Source of the DNA: a virus
IMG/VR virus record: IMGVR_UViG_3300035698_000098
Location: 1-20,170 of that record
Length of the DNA: 20,170 nucleotides
Strand: one strand, 5' to 3'
How positions within the stretch are numbered: position 1 is the first letter of the stretch; the number at the start of each line of letters is the position of its first letter. A program made the translations under genes and the position numbers. Under the pieces are notes generated by a model. The model ran no database searches and was not told the origin of the DNA. It was given only the letters and a program-made list of their open reading frames with translations. Shown piece by piece: positions 1 through 7,739 of the stretch.

Positions 1-258
1 ATTTCAAATGCTAACTTAGCAAATAGTACAGTTACAGTTACTGGTGATTAAGGTACACAAGCAATTGATTTAGGAGATGCCCTAACAGTATCAGGTGGCG
101 AAGGTATTGATACATCACAATCAGGTGATACTTTAACTATCGCTGCTGAATTGGCAACAACAAGTAATAAAGGGGTTGCTTCATTTAGTTCAGATAACTT
201 TACAGTAAGTACAGGCGTTGTAACAGTTGCAGAAATAAATGGTGGAACATATACTTAA
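1..258 (+). pseudogene. 3' end of a tail-fibre-like gene, interrupted by an in-frame stop
   Basis: Frame 1 runs from the window edge to TAA at 256-258 and is low-complexity, beta-rich and Ser/Thr/Gly/Val-rich, like the fibre proteins downstream. A TAA at 49-51 interrupts it. Sixteen codons before and 68 codons after the stop have the same character, so both sides look like one original protein. After the stop there is no in-frame ATG and no ribosome binding site, so the distal part would be made only by readthrough. One base change would restore a sense codon (TCA Ser, CAA Gln, GAA Glu or AAA Lys). It could be a true nonsense mutation, a sequencing or assembly error, or the real end of the gene followed by a relic. 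The upstream part lies outside the window, so total length is unknown. The fibre assignment rests on composition and position. Confidence 0.6.
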
Positions 259-274
259 TAATTAGGAGGTTATA

Positions 275-724
275 GTGGCAACTATTATAAAATTAAAAAG
301 AAGTGAAACGGTAAGTTCCATACCTACAACAAGTGATTTAGCTGTAGGTGAAGTTGCTATTAATTCAACTGACCAAAAGATTTATGTTAGAGATAGTGGT
401 GATAATATAGTTGAATTGGCAAATGCTGATACAGTTGATTTTACAAGTGTTTCATCAAATATAGTTCCTACTACAGATGTAACATACGACTTAGGTACTT
501 TAGCAAAATCTTTTAAAGATGTATTTTTTACAAACGATTTAAAACAAAAAGTTAATATTTTTACAGCATCTGGAGGATTATCAACACCAAATACACAATT
601 TGCTTTTGCAGCGAATACAGAAAGAAATATATTTGCTGAAGTTTACACAAGCTCTGGTGGTCTTTCTACTTCAGCTGTAAATAATACAACTTTTGATGAT
701 AACAACCCAGCATATAGGTTTTAA
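275..724 (+). CDS. Short tail-fibre/adhesin-like virion protein
   Basis: A 149-residue protein that starts with GTG at 275, six bases after a strong AGGAGG at 264-269. Residues 1-50 resemble the N-terminal domain found on many phage adhesins of the major-tropism-determinant type: a short Lys/Arg-rich strand, then LAVGEVAIN, then a KIYVRDSGDNIVEL hairpin. Residues 59-87 closely match residues 329-357 of the next protein (both contain YDLG and, seven residues on, a KD step). Residues from about 94 to the end match that protein's C-terminal tip (FT, then GLST, then F-x-F). It therefore looks like an attachment domain joined directly to a fibre tip without the long shaft. It ends two bases before the next ATG, so the two are probably co-transcribed. 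A role in host attachment or as a baseplate or head fibre is inferred; no T4 counterpart is recognised. Confidence 0.6.
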   Translation: MATIIKLKRSETVSSIPTTSDLAVGEVAINSTDQKIYVRDSGDNIVELANADTVDFTSVSSNIVPTTDVTYDLGTLAKSFKDVFFTNDLKQKVNIFTASGGLSTPNTQFAFAANTERNIFAEVYTSSGGLSTSAVNNTTFDDNNPAYRF

Positions 725-726
725 AA

Positions 727-2103
727 ATGGCAGATAAAACACCAATAAGATTAGTATATAGTGGTTCAACTCCCACTGGTATAGCAGAATATCAATCAGG
801 CGATACAACTCCAGTAACTTCAGGTGGTACAGGTTTATCATCATTAGGAACTGCTGGATATTTTTTAAGAACAAACGAAGCAGGAAATGCTTTAGAATAT
901 GCTCAAGTAGTTTCAACATTATCTATCGCAGCTGATAGTGGTAGTAACGACTCTGTTTCTACAGGTGAAACTATTACCTTTTCAGGACTTTCAGGTATAA
1001 CAACAACAGTATCAGCTAACGAAATTTCAATTGATTTAGACGACACAGCAGTAACACCAGGTTCATATGGTTCTGCTGTATCTATTCCAACATTTACAGT
1101 AGATCAACAAGGTAGACTTACAGCGGCTGGTTCGGCTAGTGTTGCAACTACTTTAACACTTGCTGATGACAGTTCAACAAATGCTAACATATCATTATTA
1201 ACTGACACATTAACAGTATCAGGTACGACAAATGAAATCGAAACAAGTATTTCAGGTTCTACTTTAACAATAGGATTACCTAATGATGTTACCATTGGTA
1301 ATGACTTAACAGTATCAAATGATTTAACCATCACAGGTGACTTGACAGTAAACGGATCAACAACAACTGTATCATCTACAAACACAACAGTAGAAGATTT
1401 ATTATTAGAATTAGGAAATGGTAGAACAGGATCGGCAACAGGCGATGCTGGTATTATTATTGAGAGAGGTGATGACAATAATGTATTCATAGGTTATGAC
1501 GAATCTGCGGATGAAATTGCTTTTGGTACTGGTACATTTACTGGTGCAACAACAGGTAACTTATCTTTAACAGACGCAAATATTAGAGCAAGTGACATTA
1601 CAGCAACAGGCAATTTAGATGTATCTGGTTCTTCAACATTAAGAGGAAATATTACATTAGGAGTTAATTCAGGAGATTCAACTGAAGATACTATTACTGT
1701 AAATGGCAGATTTGTTTCAAATTTAGAACCACTAGACAATATAACTTATGATTTAGGTTCGCCAGCTAGAAGATGGAAAGACATTTACTTATCTGGAAAC
1801 ACAATTGACCTTGCAGGTGCTACAATTTCAGGTGACGGAACAGGTGCAATTTTAATTTCTGCTTCTGGTGCTACTTTGCCTACAGGTTCTAAAGTAGGAA
1901 CTGATAGTATTGCCTCTGCTGACGCTGTTACTGGTACAGCAGTTAGAAACATATCATTATTTACACAAGACAGTGGTTTAAGTACAGCAGCTGCAACATT
2001 TAAATTTAGTGCAGGATCACAAGGAACTGTGTTTCAGGCAAATCAAACATTTTTATTATCAACTGGCGCTTCAAGTGGTCAGTTTACTTTATTTCAATTC
2101 TAA
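727..2103 (+). CDS. Tail-fibre-like protein with beta-rich shaft
   Basis: A 458-residue protein rich in Thr, Ser, Gly and Val and almost without Cys. Residues 5-60 form a head module ending in GGTGLSSLGTAGYFLRTN, of a type common at the start of phage fibre repeats. Residues 108-135 carry a GSYGSAVSIPTFTVDQQGR segment seen in many marine phage fibres. Residues 185-215 hold short alternating D-L-T-(V/I) repeats that suggest a trimeric beta shaft. Residues 222-270 contain a DLLLELGNG…AGIIIERG segment, and 335-357 contain the YDLGSPARRWKDIYLSGN motif. The last 50 residues match the C terminus of the preceding protein. There is no recognisable enzyme or chaperone domain. It most likely forms a fibre or whisker; the exact place on the virion cannot be told. 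Confidence 0.7.
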   Translation: MADKTPIRLVYSGSTPTGIAEYQSGDTTPVTSGGTGLSSLGTAGYFLRTNEAGNALEYAQVVSTLSIAADSGSNDSVSTGETITFSGLSGITTTVSANEISIDLDDTAVTPGSYGSAVSIPTFTVDQQGRLTAAGSASVATTLTLADDSSTNANISLLTDTLTVSGTTNEIETSISGSTLTIGLPNDVTIGNDLTVSNDLTITGDLTVNGSTTTVSSTNTTVEDLLLELGNGRTGSATGDAGIIIERGDDNNVFIGYDESADEIAFGTGTFTGATTGNLSLTDANIRASDITATGNLDVSGSSTLRGNITLGVNSGDSTEDTITVNGRFVSNLEPLDNITYDLGSPARRWKDIYLSGNTIDLAGATISGDGTGAILISASGATLPTGSKVGTDSIASADAVTGTAVRNISLFTQDSGLSTAAATFKFSAGSQGTVFQANQTFLLSTGASSGQFTLFQF

Positions 2104-2114
2104 TGGATAAATAT

Positions 2115-2122
2115 TATAAATA
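2115..2122 (+). promoter_or_regulatory. Late-promoter-like element TATAAATA
   Basis: An exact match to the T4 late promoter -10 octamer in the gap between two fibre genes. It is close to the start at 2141, and a start of transcription about six bases downstream would fall at the AAGGAG ribosome binding site (2127-2132), which tempers the call. Confidence 0.45.
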
Positions 2123-2140
2123 GATTAAGGAGAAGAATAT

Positions 2141-2554
2141 ATGGCAGCAAAAGTACCAATAAGAACAGTATTTGATGGAGACGGTAATGCTACAGGACTT
2201 GCAGAATTTCAAACAAATGAGTTTGTAGATTACGTATACGGTGGAACTGGCTTAGCAGCTTTAGGTTCTGCAGGACAAGTTTTAAAAGTCAATTCAGGAG
2301 CAAGTGCGTTAGAATACGGTAACGTTGAAGCAGTATTCAACATTGACGGGATGACTGATGGTTCTGGAACAACTATAGTTGATGGAGATAAATTTGCTAT
2401 ATCTGATGGAGGTACTGAAAAATTTGTACTTGCTAGTGATATACAATTATATATTGAAGGTTCAGCACTTAATGTAACTGGTTCTTTACAAGTTTCAGGT
2501 CAAACTGTTGCAACTCAACCATTCGCTATCGCACAAGCCATCGCTCTTGGTTAA
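2141..2554 (+). CDS. Small fibre-associated protein sharing the fibre head module
   Basis: A 137-residue protein with an AAGGAG ribosome binding site about nine bases before the ATG. Residues 4-60 are a clear paralog of the N terminus of the 458-residue fibre protein: both have K-x-PIR-x-V, G(L/I)AE(F/Y)Q, GGTGL, LG-x-AG and ALEY at matching spacing. The remainder differs and ends with a predicted short beta sheet (LYIEGSALNVTGSLQVSGQ) and a hydrophobic, alanine-rich tail. The shared head suggests that both proteins dock on the same partner, or that one gene arose from the other by duplication and loss of the shaft. It has no T4 counterpart that I recognise. A structural role is inferred from the paralogy and from its position just before gp13. 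Confidence 0.55.
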   Translation: MAAKVPIRTVFDGDGNATGLAEFQTNEFVDYVYGGTGLAALGSAGQVLKVNSGASALEYGNVEAVFNIDGMTDGSGTTIVDGDKFAISDGGTEKFVLASDIQLYIEGSALNVTGSLQVSGQTVATQPFAIAQAIALG

Positions 2555-2559
2555 TACTT

Positions 2560-2579
2560 TACTATTATTATAAATAGTA
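2560..2579 (+). promoter_or_regulatory. Late-promoter-like TATAAATA inside a small hairpin upstream of gp13
   Basis: TATAAATA at 2569-2576 matches the T4 late promoter. It overlaps an inverted repeat: TACTATT (2560-2566) pairs with AATAGTA (2573-2579) around the 6-base loop ATTATA. The gp13 ribosome binding site (AAGAGGA, 2589-2595) follows. The promoter match is good; function of the hairpin is unknown. Confidence 0.55.
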
Positions 2580-2598
2580 GTGTAATATAAGAGGATTT

Positions 2599-3414
2599 AT
2601 GGCTAACCCAGCAAGTAGAGAACAATTAAAACAATACGCTTTAAGAACATTAGGAAAACCCGTTATTGAAATTAACGTGGACGATGACCAATTAGAAGAC
2701 AGATTGGATGAAGCGTTACAGTATTTTGCTCAATATCACTATGATGGTGTTGAAAGAACATATCTTAAATATCAAGTAACACAAGCAGATATAGATAGAA
2801 TTAAATCTCCTACTGGAGATACTTCTCAATCAGTTACAAAAAATTCAGTTTCAACAACTTGGACTGAACAAAATAATTTCATAGTAGTACCAGAAGCTGT
2901 ATTAGCAGTTACAAGAATATTTCCTCTATCAAATAGAGGCAATCAAAATATGTTTGATATACGATATCAAATGAGATTAAATGATCTATATGATTTTTCA
3001 TCTACTTCAATTATTCATTACGAAATGACAATGAAACATTTAGATTTTTTAGACCACATATTAGTTGGTGAAAAACCTATTAGATTTAATCAATACAATA
3101 ATAAATTGTATGTAGATATGGATTGGAAAACGGATATTGCAGTTGGAGAGTATCTTGTAATTGAATGTTTTAGAAAATTAGATCCTACAGTTATGACAGA
3201 TGTTTATAATGACATATACTTAAAAAGATACGTCACATCCTTATTTAAAAGACAATGGGGTGCGAATCTTTCAAAATTCAATGGAGTGACTATGATTGGT
3301 GGAGTAACACTAAATGGTGGTCAAATATTTTCAGAAGCATTAGAAGATATAAGAAAATTAGAAGAAGAAATAAGAGGCACATACGAAACGCCTATAACGT
3401 ATATGATAGGATAA
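2599..3414 (+). CDS. 13: Head completion/neck protein gp13
   Basis: A 271-residue protein, slightly shorter than T4 gp13 (about 309). The N terminus is the family signature: a helix with REQLKQYALRTLGKPV, then EINVDDDQLEDRLDEALQYF and YHYDGVERTYLK (residues about 7-62), as in gp13 of marine T4-like phages. The C terminus ends with an acidic helix (ALEDIRKLEEEIRGTYE). With gp14, gp13 forms the neck ring that closes the packaged head at the portal vertex and receives the tail. It lies directly before gp14 and gp15, the canonical T4 order. The start at 2599 is supported by AAGAGGA just upstream. No internal anomaly was seen. Confidence 0.93.
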   Translation: MANPASREQLKQYALRTLGKPVIEINVDDDQLEDRLDEALQYFAQYHYDGVERTYLKYQVTQADIDRIKSPTGDTSQSVTKNSVSTTWTEQNNFIVVPEAVLAVTRIFPLSNRGNQNMFDIRYQMRLNDLYDFSSTSIIHYEMTMKHLDFLDHILVGEKPIRFNQYNNKLYVDMDWKTDIAVGEYLVIECFRKLDPTVMTDVYNDIYLKRYVTSLFKRQWGANLSKFNGVTMIGGVTLNGGQIFSEALEDIRKLEEEIRGTYETPITYMIG

Positions 3415-3418
3415 TGAA

Positions 3419-4237
3419 ATGCCAGTCAATCATTATTTTCAGAATGGAAACGGAATCGGTGACTCTAACGAAAAAAGATTACACGAAGATTTAATTATCG
3501 AAGGCCTAAAAATCTACGGCCACGATTGCTATTATTTACCAAGAACATTAGTTAATAAAGATTTAGTTTTAGGAGAAGATACACTTTCTAAATTTGATGG
3601 CTCATATCTATTAGAAATGTATATTGAAACAACTGAAGGATTTGCAGGTGAACAAGAATTAGTTTCTAAATTTGGTTTAGAAGTAAGAGACGATACAACG
3701 TTTATGATTTCAAAAAGACGTTGGCAAAATCAAGTTGATAATACTGCTACACTTATTAAATCAGGACGACCAAATGAAGGTGATTTAGTTTATGTACCTT
3801 TAATGAATAGTTTTTTTGAAATACAGTTTGTTGAAGACCAGGAGCCATTCTTTCAACTAGGTAATTTACCAGTTTACAAACTTAAAACAACTAGATTTGA
3901 ATATAGTGCTGAAAAATTTGACACAGGTGTTCCTGTTATTGATGATGTTGAAGCAGCATTATCTACAGACTTGTTGCAACATCAAATAACTTTAGAGAGT
4001 GAAACAGCCGCAGGTACTGGTAGTTTATTACTTGAGTCTACAGATACAACATTAGGTAATTATAATTTCTTTAAATTAGAAACAGATGATTTCAACTTAT
4101 CAACACAAACAAGAGATTATGCTGATAATGATACTTTTGAATCAGACGCAGGATTTGGTACAGTTTCAACAGATGATGATATATTAGACTTTACTGAAAG
4201 AAATCCTTTTGGTGAAGTGGATGAGGAAAGCTTATAA
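3419..4237 (+). CDS. 14: Neck protein gp14
   Basis: A 272-residue protein close in length to T4 gp14 (256). The N terminus (HYFQNGNGIGDSNEKRLHED at residues 4-23, then IIEGLKIYGHDCYYLPRTLV) is characteristic of gp14. Residues about 100-150 hold a beta-rich core with DLVYVPLMNSFFEIQFVED. The C-terminal 100 residues are acidic and rich in Thr, Ser and Asp. The ATG is five bases after the gp13 stop and the binding site (AGGATAA) lies within the gp13 end, so translation is likely coupled. gp14 joins gp13 at the head-tail connector. The stop overlaps the gp15 start by one base (TAATG). Confidence 0.93.
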   Translation: MPVNHYFQNGNGIGDSNEKRLHEDLIIEGLKIYGHDCYYLPRTLVNKDLVLGEDTLSKFDGSYLLEMYIETTEGFAGEQELVSKFGLEVRDDTTFMISKRRWQNQVDNTATLIKSGRPNEGDLVYVPLMNSFFEIQFVEDQEPFFQLGNLPVYKLKTTRFEYSAEKFDTGVPVIDDVEAALSTDLLQHQITLESETAAGTGSLLLESTDTTLGNYNFFKLETDDFNLSTQTRDYADNDTFESDAGFGTVSTDDDILDFTERNPFGEVDEESL

Positions 4238-5037
4238 TGTTTGGAAGAAGATTTTACCACGAATCATTAAGAAAAGTTGTAGTTGCTTTTGGTACAATTT
4301 TTAATAATATTATAATTCATAGAACAAATAGTGATGGCGATGTTGTTCAAAAAATAAGAGCACCTTTGGCATATTCTCCAAAAGAAAAGTTTTTAACACG
4401 ATTGGACCAACAAGCAAATTTAGACAATAGAGAAATGGCAATTACTTTGCCTCGTATGGGTTTTGAAATATCAGGCATAAATTATGACGCCTCTCGTAAA
4501 TTACAAAGGCTTGGAAAGTTTAAAACAGTTAATAGTTCAGACCCGGATAAACAATACTATCAATATAATCCTGTACCATACAATATAAGTTTCAATTTAT
4601 ACTCTTTTACTGCTACTGCTGAAGGCGGTCTACAAATTATAGAACAGATATTGCCTTACTTTCAACCAGATTATACAGTTACAATTAATGCGATTCCTGA
4701 AATGGGAATCAAAAGAGATGTTCCTATAACATTAAATAGTGTAAATTATGAAGATTCATATGATGGTTCATTTACACAACGAAGAGCTGTTAACTATACT
4801 ATGGGATTTACTGCTAAAACTTATTTGTATGGACCTATATATTCTGGTAAAATTATTAAAGAAGCTCAATCAGATTTATATAGTGATACAGCAACCACAG
4901 AAAAAAGAGAAGAAAGAATTGTTGTAACTCCTAATCCGACCTCAGCTAGTGCAGATGATGATTTTGGATTTACAACAACTATAAGTACATTTAACGATTC
5001 TAAAAATTATAATCCAAGTACAGACACAGATGAATAA
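4237..5037 (+). CDS. 15: Tail sheath stabiliser and completion protein gp15
   Basis: A 266-residue protein, near the 272 of T4 gp15. The N terminus (MFGRRFYHESLRKVVVAFGTIFNNI) and the middle (ITLPRMGFEISGINYDASRK at residues about 69-88; YQYNPVPYNISFNLY at about 108-122) are typical of this family. The second half is a beta-rich domain, followed by a flexible acidic tail of about 50 residues. gp15 forms the ring on top of the finished tail that stops sheath and tube growth and binds the neck. It begins inside the gp14 stop codon (TAATG), implying coupled translation, and closes the neck operon: the next gene belongs to the accessory cassette. Confidence 0.93.
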   Translation: MFGRRFYHESLRKVVVAFGTIFNNIIIHRTNSDGDVVQKIRAPLAYSPKEKFLTRLDQQANLDNREMAITLPRMGFEISGINYDASRKLQRLGKFKTVNSSDPDKQYYQYNPVPYNISFNLYSFTATAEGGLQIIEQILPYFQPDYTVTINAIPEMGIKRDVPITLNSVNYEDSYDGSFTQRRAVNYTMGFTAKTYLYGPIYSGKIIKEAQSDLYSDTATTEKREERIVVTPNPTSASADDDFGFTTTISTFNDSKNYNPSTDTDE

Positions 5038-5062
5038 ATTATAAAACTGAAGATAAAAAGTC

Positions 5063-5070
5063 CATAAATA
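5063..5070 (+). promoter_or_regulatory. Late-promoter-like element CATAAATA
   Basis: Seven of eight bases match the T4 late octamer, in the gap between gp15 and the first oxygenase. The next ATG is at 5084, so a transcript starting about six bases downstream would have a leader of only a few bases and no ribosome binding site. Confidence 0.4.
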
Positions 5071-5083
5071 GATATATATTATT

Positions 5084-5764
5084 ATGAATTTAAAAGATTA
5101 TTATTGGTACTTCGAGTCAGCCTTGTCGCCTAAACTATGTGCTGAAATTTTAAAATACGGAAAATCTTTTAATACCGAAACTGCTGTGACAGGTAATGTG
5201 TCAAGCAAGTATAAAGATAACCGATTACCTAGAGATGAACAAGATAGAATAATACTAACTGCTGAAGATCAAAAAGATTTAAAGAAAAAAAGAGATTCAG
5301 AAGTTACTTGGTTAGACGACAAGTGGATATATAAAGAGTTACATCCTTATGTAGAAATGGCAAATATTAAAGCAGGTTGGAATTTTCAATGGGATTATTC
5401 AGAGTCTTGCCAATTTACAAAATACTCTACAGGTCAATATTATGGTTGGCATTGTGACAGTTGGCAACAACCTTATAAACGTGAAGACAAAACAGATCCG
5501 ACTAATGGTAAAATTAGAAAGTTATCTATGACACTATCATTAAGTGATCCTTCAGAATATGAGGGTGGAAATTTAGAATTTGATTTTAGAAATGATGTTG
5601 ACAAGGAACTAAATAAAGAAACTAGCTTCAAAGAGTGTACTGAAATAAGGCCTCGTGGTTCTATTGTAATATTTCCAAGTTTTGTTTGGCATAGAGTTAA
5701 ACCTGTAACAAGAGGTACAAGATATTCATTAGTGATGTGGACTTTAGGATGGCCTTTTAAATAG
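5084..5764 (+). CDS. 2-oxoglutarate/Fe(II)-dependent oxygenase (prolyl-4-hydroxylase-like), cassette gene 1
   Basis: A 226-residue protein with the double-stranded beta-helix signature of the 2OG-Fe(II) oxygenases. The metal triad is visible as H123-x-D125 (in YGWHCDSW) and H203 (in VWHRVKP), with R213 (GTRYSLV) placed to bind 2-oxoglutarate. GGNLEFDF (161-168) and RGSIVIFPS (191-199) are the usual strands between them. Residues 1-30 resemble the N-terminal helix of phage prolyl-4-hydroxylase-like proteins. The family couples decarboxylation of 2-oxoglutarate to hydroxylation of a protein, base or small molecule; the substrate is unknown here. All catalytic residues are present, so it is probably active. 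There is no ribosome binding site before the ATG: the leader is an AT run after CATAAATA. Confidence 0.85.
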   Translation: MNLKDYYWYFESALSPKLCAEILKYGKSFNTETAVTGNVSSKYKDNRLPRDEQDRIILTAEDQKDLKKKRDSEVTWLDDKWIYKELHPYVEMANIKAGWNFQWDYSESCQFTKYSTGQYYGWHCDSWQQPYKREDKTDPTNGKIRKLSMTLSLSDPSEYEGGNLEFDFRNDVDKELNKETSFKECTEIRPRGSIVIFPSFVWHRVKPVTRGTRYSLVMWTLGWPFK

Positions 5765-5791
5765 ATTATATATAGGAAAAAAGGAAATAGT

Positions 5792-6499
5792 ATGACAGTT
5801 AGTGTACAAAGAGAAAGAATGCTTACAAATTATGTTTTTGAAACACCTTTGTATAGCATATATAAACCACAATGGTTGGAATCAACAATTAAAGCGACAG
5901 ATAAATTTATTGATTTATCTTATCAAAGAGCTAAAAAAGAATCATTAGTTAAACGTGAAAAATTTTTAGGTAAAAAAAACTTTGAAAAAGTTAAAGACCA
6001 CGGAATGAGTTATCACTCAACTTTATTAAATGGTGTTCCTGAATTAAGAGAACTTGAAACATATATCGGACACACATCACATAACCTATTAGACGAGTGG
6101 GGTTATGATATGTCACAATATACAATGCACTGGACAGAATTTTGGGCACAAGAGTTTTCTAAAAATGGTGGAGGACACCACGATACACACGTTCATTGGG
6201 ACAATCACATATCAGGTTTTTATTTTTTAAAGTGTTCAGATGTTACATCTCGTCCTGTGTTCCACGATCCTAGACACGGTGCTATGATGACTAAATTGCC
6301 ATTAAAAGATAAAGATAAAAAATCTATTATGAGTGATAAACTTTATTATAGTTTTAAACCAGGAACATTAGTATTTTTTCCTTCGTATGTTCCACATCAA
6401 TTTACAGTTGATGATGGTATTGAACCTTTTAGATTTATACACTTTAACTTACAAGCTGTAAGAAATGTGATTTTAAAACATTATAAGGAAAACAAATGA
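5792..6499 (+). CDS. 2OG-Fe(II) oxygenase of the H-x-H…SG type (2OG-FeII_Oxy_5-like), cassette gene 2
   Basis: A 235-residue protein. Residues 14-30 (YVFETPLYSIYKP) are the start typical of the group in which the metal site reads H-x-H-x5-SG. Here it is H133-V-H135 within HHDTHVHWDNHISGFYFLKC, with SG at 141-142. PGTLVFFPSYVPHQF supplies the distal H202, and R214 is a plausible 2-oxoglutarate ligand. WTEFWAQEF (114-122) precedes the site, as is usual. The insert between the core strands (about 150-185) is Lys/Asp-rich. AAGGAAA upstream serves as ribosome binding site. Its stop overlaps the next ATG (ATGA), so genes 2 and 3 are translationally coupled. The catalytic residues look intact; the substrate is unknown. 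Confidence 0.83.
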   Translation: MTVSVQRERMLTNYVFETPLYSIYKPQWLESTIKATDKFIDLSYQRAKKESLVKREKFLGKKNFEKVKDHGMSYHSTLLNGVPELRELETYIGHTSHNLLDEWGYDMSQYTMHWTEFWAQEFSKNGGGHHDTHVHWDNHISGFYFLKCSDVTSRPVFHDPRHGAMMTKLPLKDKDKKSIMSDKLYYSFKPGTLVFFPSYVPHQFTVDDGIEPFRFIHFNLQAVRNVILKHYKENK

Positions 6500-7206
6500 A
6501 ATCAAATTTTAAAAAAAATCATTATATAGTTATTAAAAAAGCAATACCTAAAGAATTAGCTACTTTTGTTTATAATTATTTTTTAATGAAACGTCAGGTT
6601 GCTAAAACATTTTTTGATACAAGATATATTTCACCATTTACAACTGAATGGGGTGTATGGGAAAACTGTGCTCAAGTACCAAATACTTATTATCAATATG
6701 CTGATATAGCTATGGAAACTTTGTTGCTTGCTGTTCAACCTAAAATGGAAAAAGAAACAGGTCTTAAATTAAATCCCACTTACTCTTATGCTCGTATTTA
6801 CAAAAATGGTGATGTATTAGAAAGACATAAAGACAGGTATAGTTGTGAAATTTCTACAACATTAAATTTAGGTGGTGAGGAATGGCCAATATACATTGAG
6901 GCTAAAAAAAATATAGGAACGCCAGAAAATGGTTATCCACATGCTACAAATAATAAAGGTACAAAAGTTATTTTACACCCAGGAGATATGTTAGTTTACA
7001 AGGGTAATATTTGCGAACACTGGAGAGAAAAATTTAAAGGTGAAGACTGTGCTCAAGTATTTTTACATTATAACAATGTTAAATCTAAATTTGGTGAACC
7101 TGATAAAAATATTTTTGATACAAGACCTCATTTAGGATTACCATCTTGGTTTAAAAATTATGATTTGTCAGATAAACGACATAAAAAACTTTTTTATAAA
7201 AAATGA
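6496..7206 (+). CDS. 2OG-Fe(II) oxygenase-like protein, cassette gene 3
   Basis: A 236-residue protein of a third oxygenase subtype. The metal ligands are H111-K-D113 (in LERHKDRYSCEIS) and H175 (in CEHWREKF). YSYARIYKNGDVL (97-108) is the strand before the HxD, and HPGDMLVYKG (161-170) the strand before the distal His. The spot where a 2-oxoglutarate-binding Arg is expected about ten residues later is not a clear RxS: the sequence is EDCAQVFLHY, and nearby K181 or R177 would have to serve. This variant recurs in marine myoviruses as I recall them. It overlaps both neighbours by four bases (ATGA) in the same style, indicating one coupled unit. The role is probably hydroxylation of an unknown substrate. 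Confidence 0.75.
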   Translation: MKSNFKKNHYIVIKKAIPKELATFVYNYFLMKRQVAKTFFDTRYISPFTTEWGVWENCAQVPNTYYQYADIAMETLLLAVQPKMEKETGLKLNPTYSYARIYKNGDVLERHKDRYSCEISTTLNLGGEEWPIYIEAKKNIGTPENGYPHATNNKGTKVILHPGDMLVYKGNICEHWREKFKGEDCAQVFLHYNNVKSKFGEPDKNIFDTRPHLGLPSWFKNYDLSDKRHKKLFYKK

Positions 7207-7739
7207 TTAATATTGTTAATTGTGAAAATAAATTAACTGACGAAGATATAAAAAATTCATTAAAATTTTTAGATGAATATGTAAAGACCAATTCTTGTTG
7301 TGATCAATTTCCTAAATGTCAACATCCTAAATCTCAAACCGATCCTAATGTATTTGAGTCAAATGATGAAAGAATAAAACCTATTAAAGAAAGTTATCTT
7401 TATTCGTTAAAAGATGTTTTTAAAACAGACTTTGATATAATTAAATCTAAAACTTGGGCTTTTATACAAAAAGAAAATAAAGAATATAACTGGCATAATC
7501 ACCTAGGTGATAAAATTGATGAACAACACATACCTGTTTCTGGTATAATTTATTTAAGCGATTTAAATTTTGGTACTATATTTGATTTAGACAATTTTGT
7601 ACTAGAAATTAAACCTAAAAAATTTTATTGGTATATTTGGCCTGGTCATTACGTTCACACACCAACACAGTTTATTTGCAATACAAATAGATATGTTATT
7701 GCAACATCAACATACCTTAAATTAAAAAACAATAAATAG
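7203..7739 (+). CDS. 2OG-Fe(II) oxygenase-like protein with H-x-H site, cassette gene 4
   Basis: A 178-residue protein. The core is readable: W97-H98-N-H100, then SG at 113-114 inside PVSGIIYLSD, GTIFDL, KPKKFYWYIWPGHYVH with distal H152, and R163 in NTNRYVIATSTYL. This is the same H-x-H…SG arrangement as cassette gene 2, but the two proteins are otherwise unlike and this one is shorter. Residues 30-60 hold four cysteines (C8 lies apart; C32, C33 and C39 cluster) that might bind metal or be incidental. Translation is coupled to gene 3 by an ATGA overlap. It is followed by AATAAATA and gp16. Confidence 0.68.
   Translation: MINIVNCENKLTDEDIKNSLKFLDEYVKTNSCCDQFPKCQHPKSQTDPNVFESNDERIKPIKESYLYSLKDVFKTDFDIIKSKTWAFIQKENKEYNWHNHLGDKIDEQHIPVSGIIYLSDLNFGTIFDLDNFVLEIKPKKFYWYIWPGHYVHTPTQFICNTNRYVIATSTYLKLKNNK
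7731..7738 (+). promoter_or_regulatory. Late-promoter-like element AATAAATA before gp16
   Basis: Seven of eight bases match the T4 late octamer. It overlaps the end of cassette gene 4 and lies seven bases before the gp16 ATG, so a transcript made from it would be nearly leaderless. Given the AT-rich background, it may be a chance match. Confidence 0.3.

Noticed and set aside
275-424. Diversity-generating retroelement suggested by the tropism-determinant-like N-terminal domain
   Set aside because: No reverse transcriptase, template repeat or matching variable repeat was seen in the window, and the domain is common on ordinary phage fibres.
1104-1739. Two open frames on the minus strand opposite the long fibre gene
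   Set aside because: They are composed of Val/Ser/Pro runs mirroring the Thr/Ser codons of the plus-strand gene, have no ribosome binding sites and overlap a well-supported CDS.
3255-3494. 79-residue plus-strand frame across the gp13-gp14 junction
   Set aside because: It is Trp/Arg/Ile-rich read-through of gp13 in another frame with no binding site.
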